This document shows, one piece after another, positions 10,306-19,612 of a stretch of DNA of 64,000 nucleotides. The position numbers and the translations under genes were made by a program. The DNA is taken from positions 62,001-126,000 of the forward strand of contig NZ_CP130319.1 in assembly GCF_032271945.1 (NCBI RefSeq), written 5' to 3'. Within the stretch, counting starts at the first letter, position 1. Every line of letters begins with the position of its first letter. This DNA is from Paenibacillus sp. MBLB1832 (GTDB lineage: Bacteria > Bacillota > Bacilli > Paenibacillales > NBRC-103111). The notes beneath the pieces were generated by a model, which saw nothing but the letters and a program-made list of their open reading frames with translations, made no database searches and had not been told where the DNA came from.

Positions 10306-11917
10306 CTTGCCTATTTTAAGTATGATCGCCTTCTCGCCGTTGCTCGGCGTGCTTGTTCTGCTCTTCCTTCGGGGAGACAAAGGCCGTCTGATCAAGACGG
10401 TGGGGATCGTCACAACGCTAATTCCACTGTTTTTGGCCGCATGGCTGTATGTGGACTACAACTATCAAGGGGATCCGCTGCAGTACAAAGAGTCGCTCGA
10501 TTGGATCAAAGTGCCCCTGAACCACGAGGGGATACAGCAGATTACGAAATTTTTCTTCGAGTTTAAATATTCGTTAGCGGTCGATGGCATCTCGTTGCCG
10601 CTCGTCTTCCTAACGGCACTAATTTCGACAATGGCTGCTCTAGCGTCGGTGTACATTAAGAAACGCTGGAAAACGTATTTCATCTTATTCCTTTTGCTAG
10701 AAACAGGCATGTTCGGTGTCTTCCTTGCACAGGATCTGTTCTTATTCTTCCTGTTCTTCGAAATTACACTCGTGCCGATGTTCTTCTTGATCGGAATATG
10801 GGGCTATATGAATCGGGAACAAGCGGCGAATCGCTTCTTGCTCTACAACGGATTGGGCTCAGCGATCATGCTGATTGCCTTCTTGATTCTGGTGGCAACG
10901 GCTGGCTTCAACCAGGACCCGTCACAAACCGAAGCGATCATTTACTACAGCGGTGATATTCACACGATTGCGCACAATTTGCTGCAGGCTCCTGAAGCCT
11001 ATGTAAATCAAGCGAATACACCGTTCTTCATGAGCCAAGCGATGAAATGGACCGTGTTCATTCTGCTCTTGGTCGCATTCGGGATCAAACTGCCGATCTT
11101 CCCGTTCCATACGTGGATGCTGAAAGTGCACACAGAGGCTCCGCCTGCTGTGGTTATGATTCACTCGGGCATTTTGCTGAAAATGGGGGCCTACGGCCTC
11201 ATCCGTTTTGGGATCCTGTTCTTCCCGGCGGAAGCCCAGCAGTGGGCGTGGGTGCTTGCGCTCCTCGGTGTCATTAACATCGTGTACGGTGCGCTGCTCG
11301 CCATGGTTCAGAAAGATTTCAAACTCGTACTGGCCTACTCGAGTATTAGCCACATGGGCATCGTCCTGCTGGGACTCGCTGCTTTCAATATTTCAGGTCT
11401 GCAGGGCGCCGTGTTCCAGCTCATCTCACACGGTCTGATCTCAGCCCTGATGTTCTTGCTCGTCGGCAGCATCTACGAGCGAACCGAAACCACGCAGCTC
11501 GATCGCTTGGGCGGTCTCGCTCGCAATATTCCTTTCATCAGCGGCATTCTGCTGATTGGGGGTATGGCATCGCTCGGATTGCCTGGCTTATCCGGCTTCA
11601 TCAGTGAGTTCCTCGCGTTCCTCGGACTCTTTGAGAACCACCGTGTGTACGCGATTATCGGTACACTGGGGATCATTCTCGCAGCGGTGTACGTGCTGCG
11701 CGGGGTATTGAACATCACGTTCGGCCCTAAGCAGCCAAGCTTACTGCAGCAAGGGATGCGCGACGCACGCTTCATCGAGGCTGTGCCGATGATTACCCTC
11801 GTCGCGTTCATTCTCTTGCTGGGTGTGTACCCAAGCGTGCTGAGCCAGCCGCTACAACAAACCATCGGCAGCTTGGATCAATTGATCCATAGTGTAGCCG
11901 GGAAGATAGGAGGGTAG
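10295..11917 (+). CDS. nuoM: NADH-quinone oxidoreductase subunit M
   Basis: Antiporter-like proton-pumping subunit, 540 residues and about 14 helices. Conserved segments include FFEITLVPMFFLIGIWGY and IKLPIFPFHTWMLKVHTEAP, then YSSISHMG. ATG 10295 is chosen because AAGGAGGT at 10281-10288 is well placed; the longer frame from 10268 lies within nuoL. Four bases separate its stop from nuoN. Confidence 0.97.
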   Translation: MPDNLPILSMIAFSPLLGVLVLLFLRGDKGRLIKTVGIVTTLIPLFLAAWLYVDYNYQGDPLQYKESLDWIKVPLNHEGIQQITKFFFEFKYSLAVDGISLPLVFLTALISTMAALASVYIKKRWKTYFILFLLLETGMFGVFLAQDLFLFFLFFEITLVPMFFLIGIWGYMNREQAANRFLLYNGLGSAIMLIAFLILVATAGFNQDPSQTEAIIYYSGDIHTIAHNLLQAPEAYVNQANTPFFMSQAMKWTVFILLLVAFGIKLPIFPFHTWMLKVHTEAPPAVVMIHSGILLKMGAYGLIRFGILFFPAEAQQWAWVLALLGVINIVYGALLAMVQKDFKLVLAYSSISHMGIVLLGLAAFNISGLQGAVFQLISHGLISALMFLLVGSIYERTETTQLDRLGGLARNIPFISGILLIGGMASLGLPGLSGFISEFLAFLGLFENHRVYAIIGTLGIILAAVYVLRGVLNITFGPKQPSLLQQGMRDARFIEAVPMITLVAFILLLGVYPSVLSQPLQQTIGSLDQLIHSVAGKIGG

Positions 11918-11921
11918 TCCA

Positions 11922-13433
11922 GTGGAACAGATTAGACTCCATGCTGCTGATTTGATGCATCTGCTCCCTGAGCTTGCGCTGGTCGCGACCGCGCTTATCC
12001 TATCTCTCTTGGATTTGGTGCTGCCTAATCGCGTGAATCGTTCGATCATTGGTTGGTTGACGCTTGCGGGTATTGCGGTTTCTGCGGTCTTCGTGGTGCT
12101 GCAACTGAACCCAGAGGAAGCGATTCAGCTGCTGAATCAGAGCTATCGCATCGACGATTTCTCGAATATTTTGAAATTATGTACGTTAGTCGGTACGGGA
12201 CTCATCGTCTTCATGAGCCTCGGCTTCGTGAAAGAAGATGCGATCCCGCATGTCGGCGAATACTATTACTTCTATTTGCCTGCTGCGCTAGGCGCGATGG
12301 TAATGTCCTCTTCGGGGGATCTGATCACCCTGTACGTAGGCTTGGAATTGCTGAGCATCACGTCTTACCTGCTCGTTGCCATGAAGAAGAAGGATCAAAA
12401 CTCCAACGAAGGCTCCTTCAAGTATTTGGTTATGGGCGGGATTTCCTCGGCCATCATCTTGTACGGCATGTCCTTCCTCTATGGCATGGCGGGCTCGACC
12501 AATTTGCTTGAAATTGGTAAAGCATTGCCTTCTCTTGTAGCGTCGTATGAGCCGCTGCTCTACGTGTCGTTCTTCCTGCTGCTGGCAGGCTTCGGCTTCA
12601 AAATCGCCGCGGCCCCATTCCACAGCTGGGCACCAGACGTGTATCAAGGCGCGCCGACGCCAGTGACAGCCTTCTTGGCTGTTGTGTCCAAAGCAGCTGG
12701 CTTCGCCATTTTGTTCCGCGTGTTCTACGTGCTGTTCGGGTTTAACAACTTCGGCGAATCGCATCTGCAGTCTGACGTGTTCTTGGCGATCTCCGTCATG
12801 GCGGCCGTTGCGATGGTCGTGGGAAATTTCGTTGCGTTGAAGCAAACGAACATGAAACGATTGCTTGCCTACTCAGGGATTGCGAATGCGGGCTATCTGC
12901 TCGTGCCCATTGGGACGTATTTCTCGGCAACGCATTATGCCAACTTCTCCGAGTTCATTTTTTACTTGATCGCTTACCTGTTTATGAACATCGGCGCCTT
13001 CGCGGTGCTAATGATTATTGAACAAGCCGAAGGCCACACAGAGGGCAAGGGCTTCGCAGGGCTTTACTATCGCGCGCCATTAACAGCGGTCGCGATGGTG
13101 CTGCTGATTCTCTCCTTAGCGGGCATTCCGCTATCTGGCGGATTCTTCGGAAAGCTGTACATCATTTTAGGTACGATGCAGACGCAACAGTATTGGCTAG
13201 GGTCGTTGATGATCGCGACCAGCGTCGTCTCGTTCTACTATTATTTCAGCATTGTCCGTCAAATGTTCATGCGCAGCGACTATGAGCCTGCCGCGATCAA
13301 AGTGTCCGCTCCATTAGGGATTACCGTCTGGTTGTGTGCGCTCATCAGCGTGGCGCTCGGCGTTGTTCCACATATGGTGCTGAAAGCCATTGAAAGCATT
13401 TTTACATTGACGAAGGATTTTATCATTTCGTAA
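11922..13433 (+). CDS. nuoN: NADH-quinone oxidoreductase subunit N
   Basis: Third antiporter-like subunit of complex I, 503 residues with about 14 helices. Landmarks are YVGLELLSITSYLLVAM, the helix and loop AAAPFHSWAPDVYQGAPTPV, and LLAYSGIANAGYLL. It starts with GTG at 11922 under the site TAGGAGGG. It is the last gene of the operon and is followed directly by a terminator. Confidence 0.97.
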   Translation: MEQIRLHAADLMHLLPELALVATALILSLLDLVLPNRVNRSIIGWLTLAGIAVSAVFVVLQLNPEEAIQLLNQSYRIDDFSNILKLCTLVGTGLIVFMSLGFVKEDAIPHVGEYYYFYLPAALGAMVMSSSGDLITLYVGLELLSITSYLLVAMKKKDQNSNEGSFKYLVMGGISSAIILYGMSFLYGMAGSTNLLEIGKALPSLVASYEPLLYVSFFLLLAGFGFKIAAAPFHSWAPDVYQGAPTPVTAFLAVVSKAAGFAILFRVFYVLFGFNNFGESHLQSDVFLAISVMAAVAMVVGNFVALKQTNMKRLLAYSGIANAGYLLVPIGTYFSATHYANFSEFIFYLIAYLFMNIGAFAVLMIIEQAEGHTEGKGFAGLYYRAPLTAVAMVLLILSLAGIPLSGGFFGKLYIILGTMQTQQYWLGSLMIATSVVSFYYYFSIVRQMFMRSDYEPAAIKVSAPLGITVWLCALISVALGVVPHMVLKAIESIFTLTKDFIIS

Positions 13434-13449
13434 AAAACGGTGTTACCCG

Positions 13450-13488
13450 AAGGCCTTCCCTGCGTAAGAAGTGGGGGAGGCCTTTTTT
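13450..13488 (+). terminator. Terminator of the nuo operon
   Basis: A stem of AAGGCCTTCCC against GGGAGGCCTT (one bulged base) followed by a T run, 17 bp after nuoN. Confidence 0.88.
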
Positions 13489-13632
13489 GGTATTGCCAAA
13501 AAATATTTTCTGAATATCTGAACTTTTTGCGAAGAAAAACCGTTATAGGTATCGAGAGGATACCCGAATGTGGTATAGATAGAGAAGTGCATTTGGTTTG
13601 AGACGTAATTTGGGGATAAAGGACCTGATGGA

Positions 13633-16161
13633 ATGATAGATAAACGCAAAATAGGGGTCATGGTACTCATGCTGTTCGTCCTCGGACTCAGCGTGTTCGC
13701 AGCGAATGCGGAGGCGGCTTATAAGCCCTCCACAGATCCGATGCGAGTGAAACAGACGTACTTGGATATGATTCGTCTGGATCAAGCTTGGGCAGCTGCT
13801 GGGGATTCACGCTCACCGATTGTGGTGGCCGTTGTGGATACGGGCGTTGACTTGCGTCATCCTGATTTGATCGGCAATTTGGTGGAGGGAGCCAATCTGC
13901 TTCAACCGAGCCAGAAGCCTAATGATGACAATGGACATGGAACCAATGTTGCTGGCTTGATCGCCGCTGTGATGAATAATGATAAAGGGATTACAGGCAT
14001 CGCGCCGAACGCTAAGATCATGCCGATTAAGGCGCTGGAATCCGATGGAACCGGCGGCGAAGCGAAGCTGGGTGAAGGCATTAAATACGCCGTCGATCAT
14101 GGCGCGAAGATTGTTGTGCTTTCCCTTGGATTGAACAAATATTCGGATTACTTAGCAAGTATTGTCCAGTATGCCGAGGATCATAATGTATTATTAGTTG
14201 CCGCCGTTGGCAATGAAAGCACGAGTGTAAAATATCCGGCTGCTTACCCTACCGCATTGGCGGTAGGCGGCGTTCGTCCCGATAAACAGCCGGACCCGCG
14301 TTCCAACAATGGTCCCGAGCTTGATTTGATGGCGCCTTGGGACGTGTATACGACCGCCATGGGCGGCGGCTATCAGTATCAAGACGGCAGTTCCATGGCA
14401 GCGCCGCAGGTAGCCGCGGCAGCGGCATTGGTCTGGGGCAAATACCCAGCGATGACCGCGTATCAAGTGCGGTCGCAGCTGGAGCAAAGCGCGCAGGATT
14501 TGCTGACCAAAGGCTGGGATGCCCAGACGGGCTACGGCTTGTTGAACATTGAGAAAGCGTTGACTGATCCCTACAAGCAAGATCGTTTCGAACCCAATGA
14601 TGGGGTGGGGCAAGCGGCTTCCTTACCGAATCATACCGCCGTGAAGGCGAATCTGAGCTCAGGGTCAGATCAGGATTGGTACGCTATTGATGCAGCCTAT
14701 GATGGCGCCATTCAATTGTGGGTGCAGCCCGAGGAGGGCGGCAGCATACGTGCCACCTTCGATTCGGGGCAGAGCTTCAGAGCCAGCCGTGAGGATGGCG
14801 ATACACAGCCTTTCACCGTAACGGTGACCAAAGGGCGCACGTATGTGAAGCTGGAGAACGTTGATCGTAATCGGAAGACCGCATTGAATTATGAGCTGGG
14901 GACCGACTTCGTTATTTATACCGATCCCTTCGAGGATAATGATAAGCAGTACAAAGCGTTTACCTTGCCAGAGCGCAGCCAGACGATTCGAGGAACATTC
15001 CATGAGAAAGGCGATCTCGACTGGTTCGCGTTAATACTGGAGCATTCAGGTACGATGCGGATTCGTCTGTCCACAGATACAGGCCGAATCGATCCGATGC
15101 TCCTCATCCAGAAGGAAGGGGAGAAGGCGACGACGATCGATCAAGCGGAGGATGGTGGTATTGAAATCAGCCCGCTCATGGAGGTGCTTCCAGGGCAGTA
15201 TTACATTCGTGTCAGCAATACGAAGGATTATTCCGGGCCCATTACGGGTGAATATGCGCTGGAAATCGAATATACACCGAAGTTGATTGATCCGAACGAG
15301 CCCAATGATAAATCGTATCAGGCTACCTTTGCCGCGATGAATGCGGGTTATGAAGGTGTTTTTCACAGGAATGAAGATGTCGATTGGTTCGAATTCCGCT
15401 TGGATTCGGAGAGTTTGGCACAAGTGAGACTTACGAATATTCCAGTTTCCCGAACGCTGTACGCGACGTTATACAACAGTTCTCTTGACGAGCTAGGGAC
15501 CTATCGAAGTGAAAGTGGCTCCGATCAACTTAATTTCGAAAAACCTTTAAAAGAAGGCATATACTATATCAAGCTGCAAGCGAATCAATGGTTCATGAGT
15601 CAAATGTATCGTTTGCAGTTGAATAGCTACGGTCTTGTCAGCGGGTATGTCGATATTGCTGGGCATTGGGCGCAGGGAGCCATCAGTCAGATGACGGAGC
15701 AAGGGGTGATAAGCGGCTATGGCAATTATCAGTTTGCACCGAATCAGTCTATTACGAGAGCAGAGGCGGCTACCGTGCTGTCACACGCGCTGCATTTAAC
15801 CAAGCGCGATGAGCTGCGCTTTACGGATGTTGCCGCTTCCCATTGGGCGTATGCGGACATCGCCAAAGCTGTTCAAGCGTCAATCGTGGAGGGATATCCC
15901 GACGGCACGTTCGACCCAGACGGCAAGCTAACCCGCATGGAAATGGCGCAAATGCTTGCGCGCGCGATGAACATGACTGGAAAGCGGCGAGGCAATTCCC
16001 CTTTTAGCGATGTTAGCGAGTCATATTGGGGTGTTGGTATTCTGAAGCAAATGTCGGCGGATGGATGGGTCAGCGGGTTTCCTGACGGTACATTCCGTCC
16101 TGAAGAGCAAGCGACACGGGCTGAGTTCGTAACCATGCTGGCGAAAGTAATAAATCGGTAA
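13633..16161 (+). CDS. Secreted subtilisin-like (S8) serine protease with three C-terminal SLH repeats
   Basis: An 842-residue exported protease. A signal peptide covers about residues 1-29 (cut likely after AEA). The peptidase S8 domain spans ~45-315, with the triad visible as D69 (VVDTGVDLRHPDL), H102 (NGHGTNVAGL) and S254 (GSSMAAPQVA). Residues ~320-660 hold repeated beta-rich units beginning DPFEDND or DPNEPNDKS, which resemble bacterial pre-peptidase C-terminal (PPC) domains. Three SLH repeats fill ~665-842 (for example YPDGTFDPDGKLTRMEMAQM). SLH repeats normally bind pyruvylated wall polymer, so the protease is probably anchored at the surface. AAAGGA at 13617-13622 supports the start. 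No partner gene is adjacent and its substrate is unknown. Confidence 0.93.
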   Translation: MIDKRKIGVMVLMLFVLGLSVFAANAEAAYKPSTDPMRVKQTYLDMIRLDQAWAAAGDSRSPIVVAVVDTGVDLRHPDLIGNLVEGANLLQPSQKPNDDNGHGTNVAGLIAAVMNNDKGITGIAPNAKIMPIKALESDGTGGEAKLGEGIKYAVDHGAKIVVLSLGLNKYSDYLASIVQYAEDHNVLLVAAVGNESTSVKYPAAYPTALAVGGVRPDKQPDPRSNNGPELDLMAPWDVYTTAMGGGYQYQDGSSMAAPQVAAAAALVWGKYPAMTAYQVRSQLEQSAQDLLTKGWDAQTGYGLLNIEKALTDPYKQDRFEPNDGVGQAASLPNHTAVKANLSSGSDQDWYAIDAAYDGAIQLWVQPEEGGSIRATFDSGQSFRASREDGDTQPFTVTVTKGRTYVKLENVDRNRKTALNYELGTDFVIYTDPFEDNDKQYKAFTLPERSQTIRGTFHEKGDLDWFALILEHSGTMRIRLSTDTGRIDPMLLIQKEGEKATTIDQAEDGGIEISPLMEVLPGQYYIRVSNTKDYSGPITGEYALEIEYTPKLIDPNEPNDKSYQATFAAMNAGYEGVFHRNEDVDWFEFRLDSESLAQVRLTNIPVSRTLYATLYNSSLDELGTYRSESGSDQLNFEKPLKEGIYYIKLQANQWFMSQMYRLQLNSYGLVSGYVDIAGHWAQGAISQMTEQGVISGYGNYQFAPNQSITRAEAATVLSHALHLTKRDELRFTDVAASHWAYADIAKAVQASIVEGYPDGTFDPDGKLTRMEMAQMLARAMNMTGKRRGNSPFSDVSESYWGVGILKQMSADGWVSGFPDGTFRPEEQATRAEFVTMLAKVINR

Positions 16162-16182
16162 AATCGGGGAGAGTGGCCACTA

Positions 16183-16443
16183 ATGGGCGAAGCAGATCAA
16201 TGGAGTGGACTGGCGCAATATGCGTCATTGATGAATATAGTAAATATAACGGTCTACATCGTATGCATTGGTCTGGCCTGGTGGTCGCTGCAGTCGTTCC
16301 GCTTCGATATCTTGCTCAAAAGGCCCAAAGCCGCACAGGCGATCATGCTGCAGATTCTTCTTGCCATTGGACTGGGGCATTTGGTGGCTAGCTTTTTCAT
16401 TCAATATTTGGGACTGTCCATGAGCTTTAGCCGTTTATTTTGA
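16183..16443 (+). CDS. DUF1146 family small membrane protein (YwzB-like)
   Basis: An 86-residue protein with two hydrophobic helices (about 17-38 and 52-76) separated by a loop with SFRFDILLKRPK, the pattern of the DUF1146/YwzB family. In Bacillus subtilis ywzB also lies just before a murA gene, so position and sequence agree. The function is unknown. The start follows GGGGAGAG at 16165-16172, 21 bp after the protease gene. Confidence 0.85.
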   Translation: MGEADQWSGLAQYASLMNIVNITVYIVCIGLAWWSLQSFRFDILLKRPKAAQAIMLQILLAIGLGHLVASFFIQYLGLSMSFSRLF

Positions 16444-16695
16444 CCACATAAGAATTTATAAGTTTCCGATACTCGGATGAACAAATTCTTATTGGCGATA
16501 AACCTATTCCCGAATAATGCTGAAGTTTGTTGTCAACAATGGATAATAGAACGGAATGAAAATCAGAATGGCCCTCGAACAGTATATAGGGCCCCTCTGA
16601 ATACCAAAAGAACACAGTTGTATCGAAGTGGCTCCAAATGATAAACTTAAGAAATGTGCGAAACCTGTCTTATAAAATAAGTGCGCGGAGGGACC

Positions 16696-18018
16696 ATGAT
16701 GAGCAAAATTATCGTCCGCGGTGGTCGAAAGTTAGCTGGCAATGTGAAAATTAACGGAGCAAAGAATGCGGTACTGCCGATTATTGCAGCTTCCATTCTG
16801 GGGTCGGAAGGTGAAAGCGTCATCCATGATGCGCCTCCCCTTGACGATGTACTAGTCATCAATAAAGTGTTGCAAAGTTTGGGGATTGGCGTCGAATATA
16901 ATCGTCAGACCATTCGAGTGAAGGCAGCGCATATTACAACCTGTGAAGCTTCTTATGATCTCGTTCGTAAAATGAGAGCCTCGTTCCTCGTGATGGGTCC
17001 TTTGTTAGCTAGACTGGGTCAAGCGAGAATCTCGCTTCCTGGCGGCTGTGCGATCGGCACAAGACCGATTGACCAGCATCTCAAAGGCTTTGAAGCAATG
17101 GGTGCTGATATTGAACTGGGTCAAGGTTTTATCGAAGCAAGAGTGAAAGGGCGCCTGAAGGGTGCCAAGATTTATTTGGATGTAGCCAGTGTAGGCGCAA
17201 CCGAGAATATCATGATGGCAGCAACCCTCGCAGAGGGAACAACCACCATTGAGAATGCGGCGAAAGAGCCGGAAATCGTGGATTTGGCGAATTACCTGAA
17301 TGCGATGGGCGCTGTGATACGCGGTGCGGGCACGGGTGTTATTCGTATTGAAGGTGTTGAAAAGCTGCGCGGTGCCGTACATACGGTTATTCCAGATCGC
17401 GTTGAAGCGGGCACGTACATGATTGCTGCCGCGATTACAGGCAGTGAGCTCTACATGGAAGGTGCAATCGGCGACCATTTGCGTCCTGTTATTTCCAAAA
17501 TGCAGGAGATGGGCGTCACGATTGAAGAAGACGAGAACGGTATTCGTGTGCGCGCAACAGGACCGCTTCGCGCTGTTGATGTGAAAACACTGCCGTACCC
17601 AGGCTTCCCAACCGATATGCAGTCGCAGATGATGGCGCTGCTGATGGTGGCGGACGGAACGAGCCTTGTAACGGAGACGGTATTCGAGAACCGATTCATG
17701 CATGTGGAGGAGTTCGCGAATATGAATGCAAGCATTAAAGTGGATGGACGTACAGCCATTGTGAGCGGGAACTCCAAACTTCGCGGTGCGAAGGTATGTG
17801 CAACAGACCTGCGTGCTGGCGCAGCGTTGATCCTCGCAGCCTTGGCTGCGGAGGGTGAGACCGAAATTACGGGCGTTCACCATATTGATCGCGGCTATGT
17901 GGATATTACAGACGTACTGCGTGAACTAGGCGCTGATATTCATCGCTCGGTACCGCAAGAGATCGAACAAGAGGCAGCGGAGCTTGGCTTTTTTAATGTT
18001 CAGCCGACGCTTGCTTAA
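16696..18018 (+). CDS. murA: UDP-N-acetylglucosamine 1-carboxyvinyltransferase
   Basis: Adds enolpyruvate from PEP to UDP-GlcNAc, the first committed step of peptidoglycan synthesis, in the cytosol. It has 440 residues. The catalytic loop cysteine is C118 in [15 protein letters not shown], and other landmarks are [15 protein letters not shown] near the N-terminus and [17 protein letters not shown] near the C-terminus. ATG 16696 is preferred over the GTG at 16681 because GGAGGG at 16687-16692 is the site. A 250-bp leader precedes it, with a TTGTTG/CAACAA palindrome (16527-16539) and a GGCCCT/AGGGCC hairpin (16570-16593) of unknown role. Confidence 0.96.
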   Translation: MMSKIIVRGGRKLAGNVKINGAKNAVLPIIAASILGSEGESVIHDAPPLDDVLVINKVLQSLGIGVEYNRQTIRVKAAHITTCEASYDLVRKMRASFLVMGPLLARLGQARISLPGGCAIGTRPIDQHLKGFEAMGADIELGQGFIEARVKGRLKGAKIYLDVASVGATENIMMAATLAEGTTTIENAAKEPEIVDLANYLNAMGAVIRGAGTGVIRIEGVEKLRGAVHTVIPDRVEAGTYMIAAAITGSELYMEGAIGDHLRPVISKMQEMGVTIEEDENGIRVRATGPLRAVDVKTLPYPGFPTDMQSQMMALLMVADGTSLVTETVFENRFMHVEEFANMNASIKVDGRTAIVSGNSKLRGAKVCATDLRAGAALILAALAAEGETEITGVHHIDRGYVDITDVLRELGADIHRSVPQEIEQEAAELGFFNVQPTLA

Positions 18019-18025
18019 ATAAGGA

Positions 18026-18060
18026 GGAACCATCGGGGCGTGCCCTGGTGGTTCTTTTTG
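18026..18060 (+). terminator. Terminator after murA
   Basis: Stem GAACCATCGGGG against CCCTGGTGGTTC (one mismatch, one G-T pair), loop of 4, then TTTTT. Confidence 0.8.
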
Positions 18061-18141
18061 TTTGCTGGAGACGCCATCGATCGGCTGCGCGAATAAGGCA
18101 ATCAAAGTTGCTTATTTCCTGGAAATCCCGCTAGTAGGGGA

Positions 18142-18281
18142 GATAAGCAAGCTACGAGTGTTTATTTGCACCCTCTGGCGAATCTGGCGTAACGTTAGGT
18201 CATGCATAAGCACTCGCCATGGTCTTACTTCGCCGAAATGCCTCGTCGAGCAGATGAATAGGCAAGCTTAGCTTGCTTATC
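18142..18281 (+). repeat. Perfect 12-bp inverted repeat in the murA-spoIID gap
   Basis: GATAAGCAAGCT at 18142-18153 is matched exactly in inverse by AGCTTGCTTATC at 18270-18281; the right arm overlaps a smaller palindrome GCAAGCT/AGCTTGC (18262-18276). The 460-bp gap between murA and spoIID (18019-18476) holds no convincing gene. Bacillus subtilis has ywmB here; nothing like it was found. Confidence 0.6.
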
Positions 18282-18476
18282 ATCCGTCTACGGCTAGCCG
18301 CTCTCTAATAGGAGCGGTATTTGCCAGATAGCTTGAATCCTAGCAACCGCTCGTCCCCTCTGCCTATTAACCCGCCACCCCGCCTCTTTCGAGTTCTATT
18401 CTAGCACCGCCTCTCATAAGCTAAGTCATACCAAAATCGCTGCTAGTAAACGCGCTAATGGAGGCTGCCCAGACTT

Positions 18477-19529
18477 ATGTTCAAAAAGAAACGCGTCCTG
18501 CGAGTAAGAAAAGAAGTCATCCTGTGGATGGCTGTTTGCTTATCTTCCATGTTGTGTGTCACTATCATCGTGCCTGGATTGCTAGTCAACAAGATTTCAA
18601 ACAGCGAAGTGAGCCCCGCTCCCGTATTAAACAGTGAACTTCAAGGGGCTAGCAGCGAGCAAGGGCTCATGATCCCCGTCTATTTAACGAAGCAAGCGAA
18701 AGTACAAACCGTTCCGCTAGAGCAGTATGTAAGAGGCGTACTTGCCGCAGAAATGCCAGTTGAATTCGAGCTGGAGGCACTGAAGGCACAGGCCATGGCC
18801 GCGAGAACGTATGTGGTGCGGCGCGTGCTAGAGAAGGATTATAGCAACATGCCTGTCCAAGATGCGCTAGTTACCGATACGACTGCTCATCAAGCTTATC
18901 TCACCGATCAAGAACTGAAAGAGAAGTGGGTCAAGGGCTCATATGAGGCGAATATGGCGAAGATCGATAGAGCAGTGAATGAAACCAAAGATCAAATCCT
19001 CACATACGCGCATGAGCCGATTAATGCCACTTTTTTCTCAACAAGCAATGGCTATACCGAGAATTCGGAAGAGTACTGGCCGTTCAAGAGCCCCTACCTC
19101 CGCAGTGTGCCAAGTCCCTGGGATATTAAGCTGTCCTCCCACTATCAAGAGAGTGTCACGCTCAGCTATAAGACGATGCTTCAGAAATTAGGTGTGCCTA
19201 GCATTGCAACGACGGATACGAGTGCCAAAGGTATGAAAGTGCTCAAGTGGTCAACGGGGCATCGAATTCTAAGTATGACGATCGGGGGTAAACTATTTTC
19301 GGGACGCGAGGTGCGGGAAAAGCTAGGCTTAGCCTCTTCACAATTTGCGTGGAAATGGTCAGGCTCTCAAATTACGATCACGACCTACGGGTACGGGCAT
19401 GGTGTGGGTCTTAGTCAGTGGGGCGCTAACGGGATGGCGAAAGAAGGGAAGACGGCGGAAGATATCGTAACCTATTACTACACAGGCATCTCTATCGAAA
19501 AAGCATCCTCCTATCTGCAAAAATCGTAA
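18477..19529 (+). CDS. spoIID: Stage II sporulation protein D
   Basis: SpoIID is a membrane-anchored lytic transglycosylase of the DMP complex that drives engulfment in the mother cell. The protein has 350 residues, with one N-terminal transmembrane helix (about 15-38). The catalytic-region motif is QYVRGVLAAEMPVEFELEAL, then KAQAMAARTY, and the C-terminal motif is YGHGVGLSQWGANGMA. The start ATG 18477 follows GGAGG at 18460-18464. The gene lies after murA and before spoIIQ, the usual order. A sigmaE promoter is expected but none was convincing by eye. Confidence 0.95.
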   Translation: MFKKKRVLRVRKEVILWMAVCLSSMLCVTIIVPGLLVNKISNSEVSPAPVLNSELQGASSEQGLMIPVYLTKQAKVQTVPLEQYVRGVLAAEMPVEFELEALKAQAMAARTYVVRRVLEKDYSNMPVQDALVTDTTAHQAYLTDQELKEKWVKGSYEANMAKIDRAVNETKDQILTYAHEPINATFFSTSNGYTENSEEYWPFKSPYLRSVPSPWDIKLSSHYQESVTLSYKTMLQKLGVPSIATTDTSAKGMKVLKWSTGHRILSMTIGGKLFSGREVREKLGLASSQFAWKWSGSQITITTYGYGHGVGLSQWGANGMAKEGKTAEDIVTYYYTGISIEKASSYLQKS

Positions 19530-19612
19530 TCCTCTCTCCATGTCTATAAAAATATCTTTCTTCAAGTATAAAACCTTGGAATGTGTCAAGAATGGTTGAT
19601 GAGGTGATAACC

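Noticed and set aside
12288-12845. 185-codon frame antisense to nuoN
   Set aside because: Complement of a clear membrane-protein gene; composition rich in Glu, Gln and His, typical of antisense of hydrophobic codons.
3144-13433. Loss of nuoE, nuoF and nuoG as a deletion
   Set aside because: An 11-subunit operon without the NADH module is the normal form in many Bacillales; no remnant sequence is seen between nuoD and nuoH.
17005-17883. 292-codon frame antisense to murA
   Set aside because: It lies wholly inside murA, has a His/Arg/Cys-rich random composition and no ribosome site.
18062-18271. 69-codon plus-strand frame in the murA-spoIID gap
   Set aside because: No ribosome site and no family resemblance; it includes the inverted repeat.
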